64,000 nucleotides of DNA from Acidobacteriota bacterium. GTDB lineage: Bacteria > Acidobacteriota > Vicinamibacteria > Vicinamibacterales > 2-12-FULL-66-21. Of this stretch, positions 43,799-51,936 are shown in pieces. The position numbers were made by a program, and so were the translations under genes. Within the stretch, counting starts at the first letter, position 1. The number at the start of each line of letters is the position of its first letter. The notes under the pieces were generated by a model. It ran no database searches and was not told where the DNA came from. It was given only the letters and a program-made list of their open reading frames with translations. The stretch spans positions 1 to 64,000 of the forward strand of contig QHWT01000060.1 of assembly GCA_003222675.1 (NCBI GenBank), written 5' to 3'.

Positions 43799-45197
43799 AT
43801 GATCTCCGCCGAAAAAATTCCGAACAATGTGGGTCTGTCGAGCAACAAACGGCTGCAGCGGGCGCTCGAGCACTGGCAGCCGGCTTACATCCAGTGGTGG
43901 AAGGAGATGGGACCGCAGGGGTTCCAGGACTATCACCAGGTGTACGTGCGCACGGCGGTGAGCGTGGATCCGTCGGGGTGGGCGCACTTCGAATACGTCA
44001 AGCTACCGGAATACCGGTGGGGGATCTTCCTCGCCGATCCCGTCCACGATCGGCGCATCGGCTTCGGCGACTTCATGGGGCAGCCGGTCTGGCACGAAGT
44101 CCCCGGGGAGTTTCGCAACCAGCTGCGGCGGTTGATCGTGACGCAAGGAGATACCGAGCCGGCCAGCGTCGAGCAGCAGCGATGGCTGGGGCAGCGTTGC
44201 CCATCGCTGTACGACCTGCGCAACCTGTTCCAGGTGAACGTCGAAGAAGGACGTCATCTCTGGGCGATGGTGTACCTGTTGCACTCGTACTTCGGGCGCG
44301 ATGGGCGCGACGAAGCGGAGGAGCTGCTCGCGCGCCAGAGCGGCAACCGCGACAAGCCGCGCATCCTCGACGCGTTCAACGAGCCGATCGACAACTGGCT
44401 CGACTTCTTCATGTTCACGATGTTCACCGATCGCGACGGCAAGTCGCAGCTGCTCTCGCTGTCGGAGAGCTCATTGGATCCGTTGGCGCGCACCACGCGT
44501 TTCATGCTCACCGAGGAAGCGCACCACATGTTCGTGGGGGAGACCGGCGTGGCGCGCATCCTCGAGCGCACGTGCCAGCTGATGAAACAGTCCGGCTTTT
44601 CAGAAGACGTGCGCTCGGTCGGCGGCATCGATCTGCCAACGATTCAGAAATTCGTCAACCTGTGGTTCAGCCTCAGCCTCGATCTGCACGGCAATGAGAT
44701 TTCCACGAACGCCGCGTCGTATTTCGCGAATCGAAGACAAGTGGGACGATCACAGCGTCACGGAGGTGATGTACGAGCTCGAGGTGGCGCATGACGGAAC
44801 GCTCGATCGCCGGCATATCCCGATGCGCACCGCGATGAACGAGGTGCTGCGCGACTGGTATGTCGGCGACTGTCAGGCCGGAGTCACACGGTGGAACAAG
44901 CTCATCGAACGGCACGGCATCTCCGATCGCCTGCGGCTGCCCGACCGCAAGTTCAACCGCGGCATCGGGATGTTCTCGTCGCTCCACTTCGATCCGCTGG
45001 GTCAGCCGCTCACAGACGATGAGTGGGAGCGCCGCCGGCATGAATGGCTGCCGTCGCCGCAGGATCGCGAGTACCTGCTGAGCATCATGAACGAGCCGGT
45101 GTACGAGGCGGGGAAGTTCGCCAACTACATCGCGCCGCCGCAGCGCGGCATCAAGGGGCTTCCGCTCAATTTCGAGTACGTCAGGACGGAGGCGTAG
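43799..45197 (+). pseudogene. boxB: Benzoyl-CoA 2,3-epoxidase subunit B, disrupted by a small deletion
   Basis: About 465 residues in two frames. The first part (from ATG 43799) holds the ferritin-like diiron core: QVNVEEGRHLWAMVYLL and LTEEAHHMFVGETGV carry the ExxH-type metal ligands, and FFMFTMFTDRDGKSQL lies between them. After NEISTNAASYFA the frame is lost. The protein resumes in the next frame at RIEDKWDDHSVTEVMYELEV and runs to the normal end (VYEAGKFANYIAPPQRGIKG, stop 45197). The join is near 44735; by comparison with known BoxB a few residues seem to be missing, so a short deletion that is not a multiple of three is likely. BoxB with the reductase BoxA epoxidises benzoyl-CoA; boxA is not in the window. 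Confidence 0.88.
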
Positions 45198-45203
45198 CTG
45201 GCA

Positions 45204-45436
45204 ATGCTGAACGCAGATCCCGATTTCAAGTACTGCTTCTGCCTGCATGCGAACGAGACCCTGAGTCGCCTGGAGCAGACGCCAGAGCTCGTGATCGCGG
45301 CGCTGAACGGCCACGGGTCGGCGGCGGACTCGAGGTGGCGCTCGCCGCCGACCTTCGCATCGGAAAGAAGGACGCCGGCAAGGTCGGTCTGCCCGAAGTT
45401 GCGCTCGGCTTTGTGGTCTTCGTGATGCACCCGTGA
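45204..45436 (+). pseudogene. Enoyl-CoA hydratase remnant
   Basis: Only about 75 residues of a crotonase-fold protein remain. Frame 1 gives LNADPDFKYCFCLHANETLSR and TPELVIAALNGH. After one missing base near 45315 the next frame gives VGGGLEVALAADLRIGKKDA and GKVGLPEVALG, and the text then ends FVVFVMHP. These are the central oxyanion-hole and helix segments; the first ~75 and last ~110 residues of a normal ~260-residue enzyme are absent. It follows boxB by 6 nt and precedes the aldehyde dehydrogenase by 11 nt. A hydratase acting on dehydroadipyl-CoA would fit the pathway, but this copy cannot work. An assembly deletion is also possible. Confidence 0.75.
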
Positions 45437-45447
45437 GGTCGTGACAA

Positions 45448-46908
45448 GTGGCCACCGCTGCAATCGAACAGAAGAAACTCTTCATCAACAACGAATGGCG
45501 TGACGCCTCGGGCGGAAAGACCATGGAGGTCACCAATCCCGCCACCGAGGAGGTGATCGCGACCGTCGCGTCGGCCGAGAAGGGCGACGTCGATGCGGCG
45601 GTACAGGCGGCGCGCGCGGCGCTCGCCGGACCGTGGGGATCACTCTCGGCGCGCGAGCGCGGACGGCTGGTCCGCAGGATCGGCGAGCGGCTGCTCGAGC
45701 GCGCCGACGAGATCGCCCGGCTCGAAACGCTGCACAACGGCAAGCCGATTTTCGAGTCACGCCAGATTGAGATTCCCGCGGCCGCCGAATGCTTCGAGTA
45801 CTACGGCGGCTGGGCGGACAAGGTGATGGGAGAAACGATCCCCGTCAAAGGGAACTATCTCACCTACACGCTTCGCGAACCGATCGGGGTCGTGGCCGCC
45901 ATCGTTCCCTGGAATTTCCCGCTGCTGCTGACGGCATGGAAGGTCGCGCCGGCGCTGGCCTGTGGCAACACCATCGTGATCAAACCCGCCAGCCAGACGC
46001 CGTTGACGGCAATCGCGCTCGCGGAGGTCGCCGCCGAAGTCGGCCTGCCGCCCGGCGTGCTCAACGTGATCACGGGTCCCGGCTCGAGCGTCGGCCAGGC
46101 AATCGTCGAGCATCCGGGCATTGACAAGATCGCGTTCACTGGCGATACGGCCACTGGCAAGTCGATCATGCGCTCCGCCGCCGATACACTCAAGAAGATC
46201 ACGCTGGAGCTCGGCGGCAAGTCTCCGAACATCATCTTTCCCGATGCAGACCTCGACGCGGCGCTTCGCGGCGCAACGACCGGGATCTTCTACGGCAAGG
46301 GTGAAGTGTGCGCCGCCGGATCGCGGCTGCTCGTCGATCGATCGATCAAGGATCAGTTCATGGAGAAGCTGGCCGCGCGCACGAAGAAGATGGTAGCGGG
46401 CGATCCGCTGGATCCCAAGACGCGCTACGGCGCGCTCGCGTCGAAGAAGCAGCTCGAGACGGTGCAGCGCTACGTGGACACCGCGAAGAAAGAAGGCGCG
46501 GCGCTCGTCGCGGGTGGCGCTCGCGCCGACATCGGGACCGGCAAAGGCTACTTCTTCCAGCCGACGGTGTTCGATAAGGTCACCCCGGAGATGACCATCG
46601 CGCGGGAGGAGATCTTCGGCCCGGTGCTCGCGACGATCGACTTCGCCGATCTCGACGAAGCGATTGCGCGGGCCAACAGCACGCAGTACGGCCTCGCCGC
46701 CGCGGTCTGGACGAGAGACATCAAGAAGGCCCACTACGTCGCGCGCAAGCTGCAGGCGGGCACCGTCTGGATCAACACCTACAACATCTACGACACCGCC
46801 GCGCCGTTCGGCGGCTACAAGGCCAGCGGGTTCGGCCGCGAAATGAGCGCGCACGCGCTCGAGCACTACACGCAGGTGAAGAGCGTGTGGGTGGATCTGA
46901 ATATGTAA
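45448..46908 (+). CDS. NAD(P)+-dependent aldehyde dehydrogenase
   Basis: 486 residues, complete, starting at GTG 45448 with GAGG upstream. The family landmarks are in order: substrate/cofactor segment VAAIVPWNFPLLLTAWKVAP, Rossmann loop FTGDTATGKSIMRSAA, general base ITLELGGKSPNIIFPDADLD, nucleophile GEVCAAGSRLLVD, then EEIFGPVLATIDF and the C-terminal PFGGYKASGFGREMSAHALE. It is closest in style to betaine-aldehyde and semialdehyde dehydrogenases. Its place behind boxC-boxB suggests it oxidises 3,4-didehydroadipyl-CoA semialdehyde, but it does not obviously look like BoxD, so this is an inference. Confidence 0.92.
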   Translation: MATAAIEQKKLFINNEWRDASGGKTMEVTNPATEEVIATVASAEKGDVDAAVQAARAALAGPWGSLSARERGRLVRRIGERLLERADEIARLETLHNGKPIFESRQIEIPAAAECFEYYGGWADKVMGETIPVKGNYLTYTLREPIGVVAAIVPWNFPLLLTAWKVAPALACGNTIVIKPASQTPLTAIALAEVAAEVGLPPGVLNVITGPGSSVGQAIVEHPGIDKIAFTGDTATGKSIMRSAADTLKKITLELGGKSPNIIFPDADLDAALRGATTGIFYGKGEVCAAGSRLLVDRSIKDQFMEKLAARTKKMVAGDPLDPKTRYGALASKKQLETVQRYVDTAKKEGAALVAGGARADIGTGKGYFFQPTVFDKVTPEMTIAREEIFGPVLATIDFADLDEAIARANSTQYGLAAAVWTRDIKKAHYVARKLQAGTVWINTYNIYDTAAPFGGYKASGFGREMSAHALEHYTQVKSVWVDLNM

Positions 46909-46913
46909 CCTGA

Positions 46914-47059
46914 CGGGATGCGGGGTGCGGGACGCGGGGTACGGGGTGCGGGGCGCGGGATGCGGCACGCGAAATCGCGGGCGATTTGGGCAGCGATCTT
47001 GGCACCCTGGATTCCGCACCCCGCACCCCGCACCCCCGCACCCCGCACCCCGCACCCCG
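46914..47059. repeat. Inverted GGGTGCG / GCACCCC heptamer block
   Basis: The left arm (46914-46967) repeats GCGGGGT/GCGGGAC-type units. The right arm (47013-47059) repeats GCACCCC in near-perfect 7-nt steps. The arms are complementary around a unique centre of about 45 nt. It fills the space between the aldehyde dehydrogenase and the kynureninase-like gene; the same heptamer recurs at 63213-63325. Confidence 0.9.
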
Positions 47060-47061
47060 AT

Positions 47062-48246
47062 ATGATCGATGTCTTGTATTGGCGCCGCGAGTTTCCGATC
47101 CTCGACACCTGCACCTACCTGGTGAGCCATTCACTGGGCGCGATGCCACGTCGCACGGCGGACTATCTGCGCGACTACGCCGACACGTGGTCGACACGCG
47201 GCGTGCGGGCGTGGCATGAGGGCTGGTGGGAGATCGGCCGCGAGACGGGCAACCTGCTCGCGCCGATTCTCGGCGTCAAGCCGAACACGATCTCCATGCA
47301 CCAGAACGTGACGGTCGCCCAGGCGATCATCGCGTCCTGCTTCCGCTACGACGCGCCGCGGCGGAAGATCGTCATGACGGATCTCGAGTTCCCGTCGAAC
47401 CATTATCTGTTCGAAGGCTTCCGCCGCTATGGCGCGGAGATCGTCTACGTGCCGTCGCCGGACGCAGTGCGGATCGATCTCGAACGGCTCATCGACGCCA
47501 TCGACGAGCGCACGGTGCTGGTCCCGCTCTCGCTCGTGCTGTTCAAGAGCGCGTTCATCACAGACGTCCGCGCGGTGATCGAGAAGGCGCATCGCGTCGG
47601 CGCGCACGTCAGCGTCGACGCCTACCAGGCGGCGGGCACCGTGCCGATGGCCCTCGATTCCTGCAACGCCGACTTCGCCGTTGGTGGATCGGTGAAGTGG
47701 CTGTGCGGCGGCCCTGGCGCCGGATATCTTTACGTGCGGCCTGATCTCGCCGCCACGCTCCAGCCTGGATTCATCGGGTGGGCGGCGCACGAAGCACCGT
47801 TTGCGTTCGCCACGGGACCCGCGCGCCTCGCCGGAAACCCCGAGCGATTTCAGAGCGGCACGCCGAACGTGCCGGCGCTCTACGCCGCCCGCGCGGGTTA
47901 TGAAATCGTTGGGCAGATCGGCGTCGAGGCCATTCGCCGCCGATCCGTCGCGCTGACGCGGCGGCTGATCGAGACCGCGCAGGCGGCTGGCTTCCGGCTG
48001 AACACGCCGCTCGCCGATCACGAACGCGGCGGATCCGTCATTGTCGACGTGCCCGACGGCGAGGCGGTCGCCGACGAATTGCTGCGGCGCAACGTGATCA
48101 TCGATTATCGTCCCGGCGCCGGCATCCGCATGGCGCCGCACTTCTACAACACCGAGGACGAGATCGATCACGCCATGCGCGTGCTGGTGGACATCGTGCA
48201 ATCGAGGAATCCGAAGAAAAACGAAGCAGTCGAAAGAGCGCCTTAA
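47062..48246 (+). CDS. Kynureninase-like PLP enzyme (class V aminotransferase fold)
   Basis: 394 residues from ATG 47062; the frame upstream is repeat DNA. The fold-type I PLP signature is VDAYQAAGTVPMALDSCNADF followed by the Schiff-base lysine K212 in GGSVKWLCGGPGAGYLYV, which is very close to kynureninases. FIGWAAHEAPFAFATGPARL and RFQSGTPNVPALYAARAGYE match that family as well. Kynureninase cleaves kynurenine to anthranilate and alanine, so it would feed aromatic catabolism. No tryptophan dioxygenase or formamidase lies in the window, so a related cysteine-desulfurase-like activity cannot be excluded. The next gene on the strand is a 3-hydroxyacyl-CoA dehydrogenase. Confidence 0.82.
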   Translation: MIDVLYWRREFPILDTCTYLVSHSLGAMPRRTADYLRDYADTWSTRGVRAWHEGWWEIGRETGNLLAPILGVKPNTISMHQNVTVAQAIIASCFRYDAPRRKIVMTDLEFPSNHYLFEGFRRYGAEIVYVPSPDAVRIDLERLIDAIDERTVLVPLSLVLFKSAFITDVRAVIEKAHRVGAHVSVDAYQAAGTVPMALDSCNADFAVGGSVKWLCGGPGAGYLYVRPDLAATLQPGFIGWAAHEAPFAFATGPARLAGNPERFQSGTPNVPALYAARAGYEIVGQIGVEAIRRRSVALTRRLIETAQAAGFRLNTPLADHERGGSVIVDVPDGEAVADELLRRNVIIDYRPGAGIRMAPHFYNTEDEIDHAMRVLVDIVQSRNPKKNEAVERAP

Positions 48247-48346
48247 CCTGGTCGAAGGAGTGCCTTCATGTCAGAGTGCCCCTGCGATACTGCAAGGTGC
48301 TCCTTCGATACTTCGACATACTTCGAGTCCTTCGATTGCAAAAGAC

Positions 48347-49198
48347 ATGACTCACATTCGAAGAATCGCGGTGCTCGGGGCCGGGACCATGGGGCATGGC
48401 ATCGCGCACGCGGCGATGACGGGCGGGTTCGAGACCTTCATGTACGACGTGTCGGACGAGGCCGTTGCGAGGGGAAGCGCGACGATCGAGCAGATCGTGC
48501 GGAAAGGAGTGGAGCTCGGGAAGGTTGGCGCGACAGACGCGGATGCCATCCTCGCGCGCCTGACGGCCGGCACGCGGCTCGACGAGGCGCTGCGCGACGT
48601 CGATTTCGTGATCGAGGCAGCGCCCGAACAGATCGACGTCAAGCTCGCGTTATTCGCCGGGATCGAGCGCCTCGCGCCAGCTTCCGCGGTGATCGCGTCG
48701 AACACATCCGCTTTGAGCATCACCGAGCTGGCAGGGTCGCTCGCGGATCCATCACGCGTGGCCGGAATGCATTTCTTCAATCCCGTCCACAAGATGAAGT
48801 TGATTGAGATCGTTCAGGCGCTGGAGAGCTCGGCCGCGACGCTCGACGCCGTCCAGGAGGTTTCACGCAGGATGGGGAAGGAAACCGTCCTCGTGCGCGA
48901 GTCGCCTGGCTTCATCACGACGCGCGTCAACGCGAGCATCGGCAACGAGGCGTTCTACATGCTGATGGAAGGGGTGGCCTCCGCGCGCGACATCGACAAG
49001 GCGCTCAAGCTCGGACTCAATCATCCGATGGGACCGTTCGAGCTCGTCGATCTCGTCGGACTCGACACGCGCCTCAGCATTCTCGAGTACCTCCACCGAA
49101 GCCTCGGCGAGAAGTACCGCCCGTGTCCGCTGCTCGCGCAGTACGTGAAGGCCGGCCGGCTCGGGCGCAAAGTCGGCAAGGGCGTCTACGAGTACTAG
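48347..49198 (+). CDS. 3-hydroxyacyl-CoA dehydrogenase, second copy
   Basis: 283 residues from ATG 48347. The NAD-binding start is RIAVLGAGTMGHGIAHAAMT. The catalytic His and neighbours are AGMHFFNPVHKMKLIEIVQA, the paired Glu lies in FVIEAAPEQ, and the C-terminal domain shows GFITTRVNASIGNEAFYMLM, LNHPMGPFELVDLVGLDTRL and the end KGVYEY. It is clearly diverged from the hbd at 17142-17990. Its place at the end of the box region makes 3-hydroxyadipyl-CoA, an intermediate of the benzoyl-CoA and phenylacetate routes, a reasonable substrate, but the sequence alone does not settle this. Upstream (48247-48346) there is only degenerate CTTCGA-rich repeat DNA. Confidence 0.9.
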   Translation: MTHIRRIAVLGAGTMGHGIAHAAMTGGFETFMYDVSDEAVARGSATIEQIVRKGVELGKVGATDADAILARLTAGTRLDEALRDVDFVIEAAPEQIDVKLALFAGIERLAPASAVIASNTSALSITELAGSLADPSRVAGMHFFNPVHKMKLIEIVQALESSAATLDAVQEVSRRMGKETVLVRESPGFITTRVNASIGNEAFYMLMEGVASARDIDKALKLGLNHPMGPFELVDLVGLDTRLSILEYLHRSLGEKYRPCPLLAQYVKAGRLGRKVGKGVYEY

Positions 49199-49290
49199 CC
49201 GCAGATTAGCTGCGTCAAAAGGTTCTTGGCCTATCAGATTCCACAGCTATTGATGCGGCTGGTTGACTCCGCAGGCGGTTACGTGGCGAG

Positions 49291-49551
49291 TCAGCGAGTG
49301 ACGGCCAGGACAATCAGCAGGGCAGCGCCGGCGAGCGCCGCGAATGCCGCCAGCAAAACGAGCAGACACCCCTTCCCGAGTCCTACAGTCGTTCGATTGT
49401 AAACGCGGTTGTATGCGGCCTTCTTTGGATTGGTGAGCCAGCCATAGCCGCGAGGCGCCTTGACCCCGAGATTGTGGCGCACGACCCGCTTCCATGAGGT
49501 GCGGGCGGCAATGCGCTTGCGCAGCGAAGGCCGACGAAAGCCGAACTTCAT
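49291..49551 (-). CDS. Small membrane protein of unknown function
   Basis: 86 residues from ATG 49551 with GGAG 4 nt upstream. The N-terminal ~55 residues are basic and aromatic (RRPSLRKRIAARTSWKRVVR, RGYGWLTNPKKAAYNRVYNR), and the C-terminus is one long transmembrane helix (GCLLVLLAAFAALAGAALLIV). The cytosolic basic half looks like a conserved domain of small bacterial proteins, but no function is known to me. The start overlaps the stop of the 3-keto-disaccharide hydrolase gene by 4 nt, which implies co-translation. Confidence 0.75.
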   Translation of the reverse strand: MKFGFRRPSLRKRIAARTSWKRVVRHNLGVKAPRGYGWLTNPKKAAYNRVYNRTTVGLGKGCLLVLLAAFAALAGAALLIVLAVTR

Positions 49552-50426
49552 CGCTCCTGTCCGAACTCCGGCGGCACAGCGTTGATCGGCCGGATCTCGA
49601 TGTCGCGATAGAAAATCTCTGCCCCCTCCGACTGAAGGATGATCGGGCCGGAGGTGACGATGGTAGGCGTGTCGCCGTTGATGCGCGTCGGGCTGTGAAG
49701 GCGCATCACGACCTTGCCGTTCACGATGTGAATGCTCTCGTCGCGCAGGCAGATCAGTTCGACCGTGTTCCACTCGCCGGTCGGCTTTTCGTTGTCCGGC
49801 TGCTTGATGCATCGCCCGGGCGATCCCTGGCTTTGCGAGAAGAAGGTCCACTCGCCGGCGGGATCGTAGTCGTACAACGCCGGCTGCGTGCCGGCGCGCC
49901 GCTTCGCGCGAACCGCGATAGCGGATCCGACAGCGTACAAATCGCCGACATCATGCTCCTGGATCTGCAGCTCGATCGAGCGCGCCCAGGTGCGTCCTTC
50001 TGCGCCTGGCTCGGCGTGCACGTGGTAGAGCAGTCCGCTGTCACGCGGGACGCCGGGCTGGTCGCGCGGCGGCCACCTCTTTGCCCCCCATTTGAATTGC
50101 AGCCGCAGGTGGTAGTCCTTGAAGGAGGCCTTGGTGCGCAATTCGCCGAAGACCTCGCCGGAGATTCGGATCGCGGGCCGGCCGTCGGTATCTGCGACAA
50201 CCGTGAAGACTTTGAGCGGGTCGCGACCCGATCCGATCGGGTCCACATACTTGCCGTCCGCGTCGCGCGTCAGACCTGGCAGCTCGGAACCCGGTTCCGG
50301 CTGTCGCATCCACGTCGTCCAGCCATCGAGATTCCTGCCGTTCCAGAGCGGCCTCCAGCCGCGCTCGGCGTGAATCGTGAAGCCGGCGAGGAAGAGGCCG
50401 AGGATGATTGAAAATCGACGTCGCAT
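49548..50426 (-). CDS. DUF1080 (3-keto-disaccharide hydrolase) domain protein
   Basis: 292 residues from ATG 50426 with a signal peptide (MRRRFSIILGLFLAGFTIHAE). The mature protein is one concanavalin-like beta-sandwich: GWRPLWNGRNLDGWTTWMRQ, DYHLRLQFKWGAKRWPPRDQ, RDSGLLYHVHAEPG, SIELQIQEHDVGDLYAVG, WNTVELICLRDESIHIVNGK and GPIILQSEGAEIFYRDIEIR. Members of this family cleave 3-keto-glycosides in the periplasm. The gene is divergent from a sugar-isomerase-like TIM-barrel gene, a combination often seen in such pathways. Oxidoreductases that would make the 3-keto sugar are not in the window. Confidence 0.88.
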   Translation of the reverse strand: MRRRFSIILGLFLAGFTIHAERGWRPLWNGRNLDGWTTWMRQPEPGSELPGLTRDADGKYVDPIGSGRDPLKVFTVVADTDGRPAIRISGEVFGELRTKASFKDYHLRLQFKWGAKRWPPRDQPGVPRDSGLLYHVHAEPGAEGRTWARSIELQIQEHDVGDLYAVGSAIAVRAKRRAGTQPALYDYDPAGEWTFFSQSQGSPGRCIKQPDNEKPTGEWNTVELICLRDESIHIVNGKVVMRLHSPTRINGDTPTIVTSGPIILQSEGAEIFYRDIEIRPINAVPPEFGQER

Positions 50427-50546
50427 GACAGATGAGGGCGCTATCCTAACACCGCGTGTGCAGCCACCCGTACAAAGTCGCTTGCATCGCCGAGCCGCGG
50501 CGTTGAACACTGAAGTCCGCATGAACCTGTTTCCGGGAGCCGACAG

Positions 50547-51434
50547 ATGCTGCGCGTCCTTGTGCTGTCCCTCGCGTTCACGGCATTCACTGTCCAGGAG
50601 CGACTTCACGGCTCCGGCCCGTTGCGCCTGCGTTATGGCGTGGCCGCGTTCGGCGCGGTAAATCCGCTGCAGTCGATCGAGACGCTGCGCTCGCTCGGCT
50701 TCGACTACGCCGAGCCGGCGCTTTCACAGACGCTCGCGCTCGATCCTCAGGCGCTCGCGTCAGCCCGCGCAAAGACAGCGGAGACCGGCGTTCACGTCGA
50801 GACGATGAACTGGTTCCTGCCGGGGACCGACATCAAGCTGACAGGGCCCGACACCGACCCGGCGAAAATCCGCGCGTACGTCGAAAAGGCTCTCGCCCTC
50901 GCGGAAAGCTTCGGCGCAAAGGTCATCGTATTCGGCAGCCCCGGCGCTCGCACCGTCCCCGATGGCTTTCCGCGAGAGAAGGCCTGGGCGCAGCTGAAGG
51001 ATTTCCTGCAGACGTGCGGCGACGTGATCCAGTCGCGCGGCTACGGCATGGTGATCGGCATCGAGGCGTTGCGCAAGCCGGAGACGAACATCGTCAATTC
51101 CGTCGCGGAGGCGCTGAAGCTCGCAAGAGAGGTAAACCATCCGAAGATCCGCATCATCGTCGACTTCTATCACCTGACGTTCGAACATGAGGACCCAGCC
51201 GTGATCCTCGACGCGGGTGACATGATCGTTCACCTCCAGATCGCCGATCCCCGTGAGCGGAGGTTCCCAACGAGCGACGCGGGCGAGCCGCGCTATGCCG
51301 CGTTCTTCAAGAACCTGCGCGCGATCGGGTATCGCGGACGAATCAGCATCGAGGCGAATTCCAGCGACGTCGAGACGGACGCCCGCGCGTCGCTGGCTTT
51401 TCTCAAAGAGATGGCCGACAAGTACGGCCGTTAA
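50547..51434 (+). CDS. Xylose-isomerase-like TIM-barrel protein (sugar phosphate isomerase/epimerase family), exported
   Basis: 295 residues. The short hydrophobic leader MLRVLVLSLAFTAFTVQE suggests export. The rest is an AP-endonuclease-2/xylose-isomerase-type barrel: LRYGVAAFGAVNPLQSIETL, VHVETMNWFLPGTDI, AKVIVFGSPGARTVPDGFPR, MVIGIEALRKPETNIVNSVA, IRIIVDFYHLTFEHEDPAVI, VHLQIADPRERRFPTSDAG and RGRISIEANSSDVETDARAS. The Glu, Asp and His at strand ends would bind a divalent metal. It is divergent from the DUF1080 gene, so both probably act on the same keto- or aldo-sugar. Exact reaction unknown. Confidence 0.88.
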   Translation: MLRVLVLSLAFTAFTVQERLHGSGPLRLRYGVAAFGAVNPLQSIETLRSLGFDYAEPALSQTLALDPQALASARAKTAETGVHVETMNWFLPGTDIKLTGPDTDPAKIRAYVEKALALAESFGAKVIVFGSPGARTVPDGFPREKAWAQLKDFLQTCGDVIQSRGYGMVIGIEALRKPETNIVNSVAEALKLAREVNHPKIRIIVDFYHLTFEHEDPAVILDAGDMIVHLQIADPRERRFPTSDAGEPRYAAFFKNLRAIGYRGRISIEANSSDVETDARASLAFLKEMADKYGR

Positions 51435-51519
51435 TGACTTCTGCCTGATTCCACCCGAGGCCGCAGAGCTCATCGCAACCTCGCTCAGCCAGCCCGACCC
51501 GATAGTACGATCATCGTCG

Positions 51520-51548
51520 TTGACATACGACAGATGTCGTAGTAATAC
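51520..51548 (+). promoter_or_regulatory. blaI promoter with BlaI/MecI-type operator in the spacer
   Basis: TTGACA (51520-51525), a 17-nt spacer and TAATAC (51543-51548) form a near-consensus promoter. The perfect palindrome TACGACA-GA-TGTCGTA (51526-51541) fills the spacer and contains the ACA-N2-TGT core of BlaI/MecI operators. ATG 51556 is 7 nt after the -10, so the mRNA should be leaderless. The layout predicts tight autorepression. Confidence 0.8.
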
Positions 51549-51555
51549 CTGAGAG

Positions 51556-51936
51556 ATGACTTCGCCGCCCCCCACCGACGCCGAACTGGAAATCCTCCGC
51601 ATCATCTGGACACGCGGTCCCTCGACGGTGCGAGAAGTACACGAACGCATCAGCGACATGAAAACCGTCGGCTACACCACGGTCCTCAAGCAGATGCAGG
51701 TGATGCACGGCAAAGGCCTGCTTGCGCGTTCCGATCGCTTTCGATCGCACGTCTATGAGCCGGTTCAGAGCAGGACACAGACTCAGCGGCAGCTGGCCGC
51801 CTCAATGCTTCGGCAGGTCTTCGACGGATCGGCGAGGCAGCTTCTTCAGAGCGCGCTTGCGGGGCGCAAGGTGGACCCGCGAGAGCTGAAGCAGATTCGT
51901 GAGTTGCTGGACAACTACGAGAGGAAATCGAAATGA
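51556..51936 (+). CDS. BlaI/MecI-family transcriptional repressor
   Basis: 126 residues. The winged helix domain (1-~75) shows LTDAELEILRIIW-like spacing (PTDAELEILRIIWTRGPSTV), the recognition helix region VGYTTVLKQMQVMHGKGLLA and the wing SDRFRSHVYEPVQSR. The C-terminal part (SMLRQVFDGSARQLLQSALA) is the dimerisation helix pair. The repressor would bind the palindrome at 51526-51541 in its own promoter and be inactivated by proteolysis triggered by the BlaR1-like membrane protein. The stop overlaps the next start (ATGA), the usual blaI-blaR1 coupling. No beta-lactamase gene is adjacent, so the inducing signal may not be an antibiotic. Confidence 0.93.
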   Translation: MTSPPPTDAELEILRIIWTRGPSTVREVHERISDMKTVGYTTVLKQMQVMHGKGLLARSDRFRSHVYEPVQSRTQTQRQLAASMLRQVFDGSARQLLQSALAGRKVDPRELKQIRELLDNYERKSK

